Source: Pantoea sp. At-9b
Lineage (GTDB): Bacteria; Pseudomonadota; Gammaproteobacteria; Enterobacterales; Enterobacteriaceae
Assembly: GCF_000175935.2 (NCBI RefSeq)
Contig: NC_014837.1
Location: 2,976,001 to 3,040,000, forward strand
Length of the DNA stretch: 64,000 nucleotides
Direction of reading: 5' to 3'
Below are positions 58,614 through 64,000 of this stretch, in pieces. Each line of letters begins with the position of its first letter. Position 1 is the first letter of the stretch. The translations under genes and the position numbers were made by a program. The notes beneath the pieces were generated by a model. That model saw nothing but the letters and a program-made list of their open reading frames with translations, searched no databases and was not told where the DNA came from.

Positions 58614-59623
58614 TAATACAAATACTCCTGCACCAGCTTCTCAGCGGTTTTTACCGCCATCAGCGCACCGCCGAAGCGAATGTTGTCCGCCACTGACCAG
58701 AATTGCAGCAACTCAGGGATACCGTAATCGTTGCGCACACAGCCCACGCTCAGCTCGCCGTTACCGGAGGCGTCCTGGACCTGCGTCGGATAATCGCCTT
58801 CGTCGCTCAGGCGGATATCCTCGGCGCGTGCCAGCTCATCACGTGCTTCTTCTGCCGACAACGGACGCAGATTCTCCAGATGCACGATCTGCGCATTCCC
58901 GTAGAACACCGGAGCCTGCACGCTGCTCACCGCAATCGGTAGGCCTTCGTCTTGTAACACTTTGCGCACCTGATCAACCAGACGACGTTCGCTCTCGACG
59001 CTGCCGTTGCTGTCGACCTGCTGTGGCAACAGGTTAAACGCCAGCTGACGGCCATAATAATGTTCATCCGCCGGTACGCCATTCAACAAACGCGCGCTTT
59101 CACCCGCCAGAGCATCCACGGCGCTCTTGCCATCACTGGAGACCGAAATCAGGTTAGTCACCTGCAAACGCCCCAGACCAGCCGCATCCACCAGCGGTTT
59201 GATTGCACTCAGCAACTGGCTGGCCAGACTATCCGCCACGCTGATGATGTTGCGATTACGATAATCCGCCAGCACCTGTGGATTCACATCCGGCACCACC
59301 AGCGGCACGTCCGGCTCCAGCGCGAACATGTCGCTGCTGTCGATCACCAGGCAACCCTGGCTGGCCGCTTCTTCGGCGTAACGCGCTGAGGCGGTACGAC
59401 CCGCGGCAAAAAATGCCAGCTGCGCCTGCGCCCAGTCGAATTCCGCCGCATCCTGTACCCGTACCGAACGGCCATCAAAACGCAGAGTTTCACCCGCGCT
59501 GTTCTCGCTCGCCAGCAGATATATCTCACCAACCGGGAACTGGCGTTCAGCCAGCAGTTCCAGTACAGCGTTCCCTACTGCGCCTGTCGCGCCCAATAGC
59601 GCAATATTCCAGCCGTCAGACAT
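58613..59623 (-). CDS. usg: Usg, aspartate-semialdehyde dehydrogenase-like protein
   Basis: A 336-residue homologue of aspartate-semialdehyde dehydrogenase (E. coli Usg 337). The NADP Rossmann motif [18 protein letters not shown] is at residues 7-24. The place of the catalytic cysteine (NC in true ASADH) reads [17 protein letters not shown], without Cys. It is therefore not expected to have dehydrogenase activity, which is usual for Usg. The function is unknown. It lies between pdxB, with 86 bases between them containing a terminator, and truA, with a 1-base overlap. Confidence 0.94.
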   Translation of the reverse strand: MSDGWNIALLGATGAVGNAVLELLAERQFPVGEIYLLASENSAGETLRFDGRSVRVQDAAEFDWAQAQLAFFAAGRTASARYAEEAASQGCLVIDSSDMFALEPDVPLVVPDVNPQVLADYRNRNIISVADSLASQLLSAIKPLVDAAGLGRLQVTNLISVSSDGKSAVDALAGESARLLNGVPADEHYYGRQLAFNLLPQQVDSNGSVESERRLVDQVRKVLQDEGLPIAVSSVQAPVFYGNAQIVHLENLRPLSAEEARDELARAEDIRLSDEGDYPTQVQDASGNGELSVGCVRNDYGIPELLQFWSVADNIRFGGALMAVKTAEKLVQEYLY

Positions 59624-59646
59624 GTTGGTTTACTCCAGACAATGAC

Positions 59647-59677
59647 ATAAAAACAGAAGGCGGTGACCTTCACCGCC
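59647..59677 (-). terminator. Terminator-like hairpin after pdxB
   Basis: On the minus strand GGCGGTGA/TCACCGCC (8 bp, loop AGG) is followed by TTCTGTTTTTA. It probably separates pdxB from usg partially. Confidence 0.75.
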
Positions 59678-59709
59678 CAAGAATTAAGATTTATCCCGCC
59701 AGGGGCCGT

Positions 59710-60843
59710 TTAACTGTGCTGCAGACTGGCGCGGAAACCGAGTTGATTCAACATCGCCGCCGCCTCTGCATCATCGCAGATCACCTGCAATGACGACCAT
59801 TCCCGACGTTCTTCATATTGCTTACGCAGGCGATCAAACTCGCCCGGAATCGCCGCGACTTTGCGCAGCGGCGCATCATCACGGCGCACATCATACACCA
59901 GGTGCACCAGGCGTTTCAGCGTTGGCTGATCAAGCTTGCCGTGTAAGGTAATGCTGCCAAATTCCGGTGCGGGCAACAGGCTTTCCAGCGGCACCTGTTG
60001 TGGCTGGCCGAGAAACGCACACCAGGCTTCAAAGACCTGCGTAGTGCCGCGCGCCTTGCCTTCGAGGGTATAACCGGCGATATGGGCGGTGGCGATATCC
60101 ACCTTATCCAACAATTCCAGCGACAGCTCCGGTTCCGGTTCCCACACGTCCAGCACCACGCTGAGATCCTGGCGAATGTTCAATACATCCAGCAACGCGG
60201 CGTTATCGACCACCGCGCCACGGCAGGCATTGATCAGAATGGCGTTGGGCTTCAGCGCCATCAACAAGGCCGCATCGGCCAAATGCCAGCTTTTATAGGG
60301 CCCATCTTTAAACAGCGGGGTATGGAAGGTCAGGATATCCGCCTGGGCCACTACCTCATCCAGCGATCGGAAATCTTCCGCATCGCCACGATCGGCACGC
60401 GGCGGGTCACACAGCAGGGTTTTCACCCCCCAGGCCTGCAAACGTTTGTGCAGGCGGCCACCAACATTACCGACACCCACAATCCCCACGGTACGATCGC
60501 GCAGCGCAAAGCCATCGCGTTCTGCCAGCAACAGCAACGATGAGAAGACGTACTCCACAACCGCAATGGCGTTACAGCCCGGCGCGGCCGAGAACGCGAT
60601 GCCCGCCGCCGCCAGCGAAGCCTCATCGATATGGTCAGTACCCGCCGTGGCGGTGCCAACAAATTTCACCGGCGTGCCCGCCAGTAATGCGGCGTTGACT
60701 TTGGTCACCGAGCGCACCATCAGCCCGCTGGCATCGGCCAGTTCCGCTTCCGGTAAGGGACGTCCCGGCACGGCCCGCACTTCGCCGGTACGGCTAAAGA
60801 GTTCACGGGCGTAAGGCATGTTTTCATCGACGAGAATTTTCAC
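59710..60843 (-). CDS. pdxB: Erythronate-4-phosphate dehydrogenase
   Basis: A 377-residue D-isomer 2-hydroxyacid dehydrogenase of the DXP-dependent vitamin B6 pathway (E. coli 378). Marks are [17 protein letters not shown] at the start, [10 protein letters not shown], the NAD motif [16 protein letters not shown] near 120-135, [22 protein letters not shown] and the catalytic histidine in [17 protein letters not shown], plus the PdxB-specific C-terminal dimerisation domain ([23 protein letters not shown]). Tandem GTG codons (60846 and 60843) fit AGGA spacing; 60843 matches the family. An ATG at 60867 would add 8 residues and is less likely. Confidence 0.96.
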   Translation of the reverse strand: MKILVDENMPYARELFSRTGEVRAVPGRPLPEAELADASGLMVRSVTKVNAALLAGTPVKFVGTATAGTDHIDEASLAAAGIAFSAAPGCNAIAVVEYVFSSLLLLAERDGFALRDRTVGIVGVGNVGGRLHKRLQAWGVKTLLCDPPRADRGDAEDFRSLDEVVAQADILTFHTPLFKDGPYKSWHLADAALLMALKPNAILINACRGAVVDNAALLDVLNIRQDLSVVLDVWEPEPELSLELLDKVDIATAHIAGYTLEGKARGTTQVFEAWCAFLGQPQQVPLESLLPAPEFGSITLHGKLDQPTLKRLVHLVYDVRRDDAPLRKVAAIPGEFDRLRKQYEERREWSSLQVICDDAEAAAMLNQLGFRASLQHS

Positions 60844-60895
60844 CACGGCTGTCCTGTAAATTCGCAAGGGCCATATTCTGGCACAAAGCCTTTGA

Positions 60896-61675
60896 TTAAC
60901 CTAACCGACTACGATAGCGATCCGGTGTCGTGCCCGCCTGATGTTGAAACATCACAATCAGTGCAGAAGCGGAACTGTAGCCCAGCTCATGGGCGATGGC
61001 CTGGACGCTGATGCCCTGCTCCAGCAAGGTGATAGCACGTAAAAAACGCAGGCGCTGTCGCCACTCGCTAAACGACATATTCAGTTGCTGCTGGCAACGT
61101 CGCGCCAACGTGCGCTCGGTGGTAAATACGCGCTTTGCCCATTGTGCCAGCGTCGTGTTATCGCCAGGGTGCACCTGCAAAGCATGCAGGATCGGAGCGA
61201 GAAGTTTGTCATTCGAGCCAGGCAGGTAACTTTTCTGGACTGGCGCGAGGCGCAGTCGATCGCCCAGTACCTCACACAAGCGCCAGTCGGCATCGCTGAG
61301 CGGCTGCTCCAGGCCACGCCGGGCAAACTCGTCCATAATGGCATGAACGATGGTATCGACATTCAGCAGACAAGCTTGTTGCGGCAAGCCATCGCACAAG
61401 TCCGTCGCCAGATTAAAGGTACGAAACAGCGACTGCCGATGGTTATAGCTACTGTGGCGATGACCGGGAGGTATCCAGATCGGCATATCAGCCGGGGTCA
61501 GCAGACGCTCCCCTTCCACCTCCATCTCCAGCACGTGGCTTTTGACGAAAATCACCTGCCCCCAGGCGTGAGCATGCGGCAGGTATTCGGTTTTAGCGTT
61601 GGCCTGTTCGAAGCGCATAAAGTAGCGCAATTGCGACGCATCAACGGGCGGCTGATACTCGACCTGTAAATTCAT
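60896..61675 (-). CDS. AraC-family transcriptional regulator
   Basis: A 259-residue regulator with an N-terminal cupin-like sensor domain (about 15-130; [26 protein letters not shown]) and a C-terminal double HTH AraC domain (about 160-257; [78 protein letters not shown]). The layout resembles NimR/YeaM. It is divergent from the EamA transporter across 95 bases, so it is likely the local activator of that exporter. The inducer is unknown. Confidence 0.88.
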   Translation of the reverse strand: MNLQVEYQPPVDASQLRYFMRFEQANAKTEYLPHAHAWGQVIFVKSHVLEMEVEGERLLTPADMPIWIPPGHRHSSYNHRQSLFRTFNLATDLCDGLPQQACLLNVDTIVHAIMDEFARRGLEQPLSDADWRLCEVLGDRLRLAPVQKSYLPGSNDKLLAPILHALQVHPGDNTTLAQWAKRVFTTERTLARRCQQQLNMSFSEWRQRLRFLRAITLLEQGISVQAIAHELGYSSASALIVMFQHQAGTTPDRYRSRLG

Positions 61676-61770
61676 TCTGTCCGGTCATCAATGATTTTTG
61701 TCCGATTTTAATTATCTGCTCTAAACCGGTCAAATGTAAACTATTCGCGTTTACTTTCAGGAGCTGTACG
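61676..61770. promoter_or_regulatory. AraC-EamA divergent control region
   Basis: A 95-base gap with two direct copies of CCGGTCA, at 61681-61687 and 61726-61732, 45 bases apart. These are candidate AraC-type half sites. TGTCCG also occurs twice nearby. Confidence 0.45.
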
Positions 61771-62676
61771 ATGAACTTTCTGTTTCCACTGGTGGCGGTG
61801 CTGATCTGGTCGATCAACACCATCGTGAGCAAACTCTCCGCCGGTAGCATCGATCCTGCCGCGATCTCATTCTATCGCTGGATTCTGGCGCTGGTGGTGC
61901 TGACGCCGTTTGCGTTGCCGGGCGTCTGGCGTCATCGTCGCCAAATTGTGGCCAGTAGCGGGCGCTTATTGATCCTCGGTCTGCTTGGCATGGTGTTGTA
62001 TCAAAGCCTGGCCTATTATGCGGCGCACAGCGTATCGGCAGTGATGATGGGGATCCTCGGCGCGACCATTCCGCTGCTGACCATTTTGCTGAGCTTGGTG
62101 GTATTACGCCTGGCACCGACACGCGGCATTTTGTTTGGCGGGTTGTTGTCGTTTGCTGGTCTGGTGTGGCTGGTGAGCGCCGGTAACCCGGCCCAGTTGC
62201 TGGATCAGCGTCTCGGCAACGGTGAGTTGATGATGCTGGCGGCCTCCACCTCTTATGCGTTGTACGGCGTGCTCACCAAACGTTGGGCAATTCCGCTGCC
62301 CACCTGGCAGAGTTTGTATGTGCAGATTGTTTTTGGTGTGTTGTTGCTGTTGCCCGGTTTCCTGCGCGCGCCGGATGTGTCACTGAACACGCACAATATC
62401 CCGCTGGTGCTGTTTGCCGGTTTGTTCGCGTCGATTATCGCGCCTTTCCTGTGGATCCTTGGCGTACAGCGCCTGGGTGCCAGTACCACCAGCATCTTTA
62501 TGAATTTCGTCCCGGCATTCACCGCCATCATTGCGGTGCTGTTTCTGCATGAACAGTTGCATGCGTATCACTGGATCGGCGGCGGGATGACGCTGCTGGG
62601 GGTGATTCTGGCGCAGCGTCTGCGCACGCCACTGCGTCGTGTCCGCGTCGTGTCACCGCCGGTCAATGAAAACTGA
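61771..62676 (+). CDS. EamA/DMT-family transporter (putative exporter)
   Basis: A 301-residue drug/metabolite transporter with ten predicted helices in two EamA repeats (about 1-135 and 148-285). Marks are NFLFPLVAVLIWSINTIVSKLSAGSIDPAAISFYRWILA at the N-terminus, VMMGILGATIPLLTILLSLVVL in the first repeat, and FAGLFASIIAPFLWILGVQRLGASTTSIFMNFVPAFTAIIAVLFLHEQL in the second. AGGAG precedes the ATG. The substrate is unknown. The last 14 bases overlap the convergent sensor-kinase gene. Confidence 0.88.
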   Translation: MNFLFPLVAVLIWSINTIVSKLSAGSIDPAAISFYRWILALVVLTPFALPGVWRHRRQIVASSGRLLILGLLGMVLYQSLAYYAAHSVSAVMMGILGATIPLLTILLSLVVLRLAPTRGILFGGLLSFAGLVWLVSAGNPAQLLDQRLGNGELMMLAASTSYALYGVLTKRWAIPLPTWQSLYVQIVFGVLLLLPGFLRAPDVSLNTHNIPLVLFAGLFASIIAPFLWILGVQRLGASTTSIFMNFVPAFTAIIAVLFLHEQLHAYHWIGGGMTLLGVILAQRLRTPLRRVRVVSPPVNEN

Positions 62677-64000
62677 TGGTCACCCGTAGCCCGCCCAACT
62701 GCGGGCTACGATCCAAGCGCAAATGTGCACCGTGCCAGGTGCAGATATCCTTCACTAACGCCAGCCCGATGCCCGTGCCAGGTTGCTGCTGTCCATGATC
62801 AAGTCGGGAAAACGGTTGCAGCGCCCGCTGTTGGTGCGCATCCTCAATCCCCGGACCGCTGTCCTCAATCTCCAGCCCTACGGCGCTGATTCTTGCCGTG
62901 ACGGTGCCGTGCGCCGGGGTGTACTTGATGGCGTTATCCAGTAAATTGGCACACAGTTCGGCCAGTAACAGGGCATCACCTTGTACCTCGCAATGACTGG
63001 CTCCCTCATAGCCGAGATCGATCTGTTTATGTCGCGCCGCCGCATAGCCGCTAAAGCACGCCTGCTGCACTATCGCCGCCAGATCAACACGCGTCATGGA
63101 TTTATCTTCACCGTGACGCGCTTTGATGTGTGCCAGTTGTAACAGGCGATCGGTCAGCTGTACGGTGTCATCGAGCGTATGACGCATACCGTGCAGGCTT
63201 TCGCGCCATTGCTGTGGATCGTCGCTGTTCAACGCGACGCCCACCTGGGTTTTCAAAATGGTTAACGGCGTCCGCAACTGATGCGACACATCGGCGCTGA
63301 AGCGCTCCTGACGCGCCAGCAAACCGCGCAAACGCTCCAGATGACGGTTGAAGGCGATGATCAGCGGTTGCAGTTCTGACCATGGCAACAGCGATGGCAG
63401 CGGCGTCAGTTCGCCGGGTGCGCGCCGCAGCATCAGCCGCGACAATCGCCGCAACGGGCGCAGCACCTTGCGCAGTAACCAACCGGCCAGCAATAGCGTC
63501 ATCAGTACCAGAATGCTCTGGCTAATCAACGCGGTACGCAATAACCCTTCCGCAAAGGCATGGCGTGAATTCAGTGTTTCCGCGACCAGCACCAGCGCCA
63601 TGCCCTGCACGCCTTCGTCACTCACCGGCTGCCACAGGGCCACCACGCGGATCGGTTGCTGACGGTAGCGCCCATCGTAAAAATGCACCAATGCCGGAAA
63701 CAGCGTAGAAAGTGGAGCATTGCGCGGCAGTGGCGGCAAATCGTCATAGCCTGACAGGGTTTGCCCTTGCGGCGAAATCACCTGATAAAAAAGCTGGTCG
63801 CTCATATTGCGTTCAAAACTGTCGAGCACCACCCAAGGCACATCCACCTGTAACTGCTGTTGACGCACCACCAGCCGTTCAGCCACGGTGCGCGCTGAAG
63901 CCAGCAGCGATCGGTCATAGGCTTGATTGGCCGCCTGGAGCGCGCTGTAGTAGTGGGTATAAACCGATACGCCCCACAACAGCAACAACGGCAGCCCCAA
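62663..64000 (-). CDS. TctE/QseC-like sensor histidine kinase, 5' truncated
   Basis: A 445-residue fragment of a two-component sensor kinase. The frame is open to the window edge, so the true start and part of TM1 are missing. Visible in order: the end of TM1, a periplasmic sensor (about 18-150; 2CSK-type as in TctE), TM2 (about 155-178), a HAMP-like linker, the HisKA box FSADVSHQLRTPLTILKTQ with the phospho-acceptor His240 of the fragment, and a HATPase domain with N box LCANLLDNAIKYTPAHG, G1 LEIEDSGPGIED and G2 GTGIGLALVKDI. The partner response regulator is expected just beyond the window. The signal is unknown. Confidence 0.9.
   Translation of the reverse strand: MGLPLLLLWGVSVYTHYYSALQAANQAYDRSLLASARTVAERLVVRQQQLQVDVPWVVLDSFERNMSDQLFYQVISPQGQTLSGYDDLPPLPRNAPLSTLFPALVHFYDGRYRQQPIRVVALWQPVSDEGVQGMALVLVAETLNSRHAFAEGLLRTALISQSILVLMTLLLAGWLLRKVLRPLRRLSRLMLRRAPGELTPLPSLLPWSELQPLIIAFNRHLERLRGLLARQERFSADVSHQLRTPLTILKTQVGVALNSDDPQQWRESLHGMRHTLDDTVQLTDRLLQLAHIKARHGEDKSMTRVDLAAIVQQACFSGYAAARHKQIDLGYEGASHCEVQGDALLLAELCANLLDNAIKYTPAHGTVTARISAVGLEIEDSGPGIEDAHQQRALQPFSRLDHGQQQPGTGIGLALVKDICTWHGAHLRLDRSPQLGGLRVTISFH
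62685..62710. other. Hairpin inside the sensor-kinase 3' coding end
   Basis: CGTAGCCCGC/GCGGGCTACG, a perfect 10-bp stem with a 6-base loop, lies 9 bases past the EamA stop but inside the convergent kinase coding region. It may end EamA transcription. No T-run follows. Confidence 0.5.

Noticed and set aside
58613..59623. Usg as an active aspartate-semialdehyde dehydrogenase
   Set aside because: The catalytic cysteine is missing, as in other Usg proteins.

Overview
The window is chromosomal backbone DNA of an enterobacterium. Gene content, protein sequences and much of the gene order follow the Escherichia coli nrdAB, nuo, ackA-pta, hisJQMP, purF-folC-accD and pdxB stretch. Several E. coli genes are missing from their usual places, and a few accessory units are inserted. 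The moderately high GC, the HexA-type LrhA, and an interspersed palindrome with GTAGCGGCGCGAT arms make an Erwiniaceae member (Pantoea/Erwinia-like) the best guess. That assignment is inference. No tRNA, rRNA, IS element, prophage or CRISPR array was seen.

Layout: (1) 1-2587, aerobic ribonucleotide reductase nrdA (5' cut by the window edge), nrdB and the ferredoxin yfaE. (2) 2677-9212, yfaY, elaB, opgD (Tat-exported, osmoregulated periplasmic glucans), elaA, and a two-gene unit coding for an MFS transporter and an HdeD-like membrane protein with a cysteine-hydrolase-like tail. (3) 9335-24376, the complete 13-gene nuo operon (complex I, nuoC and nuoD fused) on the minus strand, with its terminator and a 660-bp upstream region. 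(4) 25037-34381, lrhA, a 970-bp gene-poor gap, alaA, yfbR, hxpA, yfbU, yfbV and ackA-pta. (5) 34485-42101, a polyamine/GABA-type island: ABC ATPase, MocR-type regulator, GabT-type aminotransferase, periplasmic binding protein and two permeases. (6) 42132-44499, yfcD, yfcF, yfcH. (7) 44597-47634, hisJQMP with a sigma-54/NtrC-type control region. (8) 47910-60843, the minus-strand run pdxB-usg-truA-dedA-accD-folC-dedD-cvpA-purF-ubiX, with an 845-residue intimin/invasin-type inverse autotransporter inserted between purF and ubiX and a PurR box before cvpA. (9) 60896-64000, an AraC regulator divergent from an EamA exporter, then a TctE-like sensor kinase cut by the window end.

The genes fall into a few themes: deoxynucleotide supply (NrdAB, YfaE, YfbR), respiratory energy capture (Nuo), overflow acetate metabolism (AckA-Pta), nitrogen and amine uptake (HisJQMP and the GABA/polyamine unit), purine, pyridoxine, folate and fatty-acid entry steps, and envelope or adhesion functions (OpgD, DedD, the inverse autotransporter). 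The most useful targets for follow-up are the HdeD/hydrolase fusion, the polyamine island with its detached ATPase, the inverse autotransporter insertion, the palindromic repeat family, and several operator-like or hairpin elements in the intergenic DNA.
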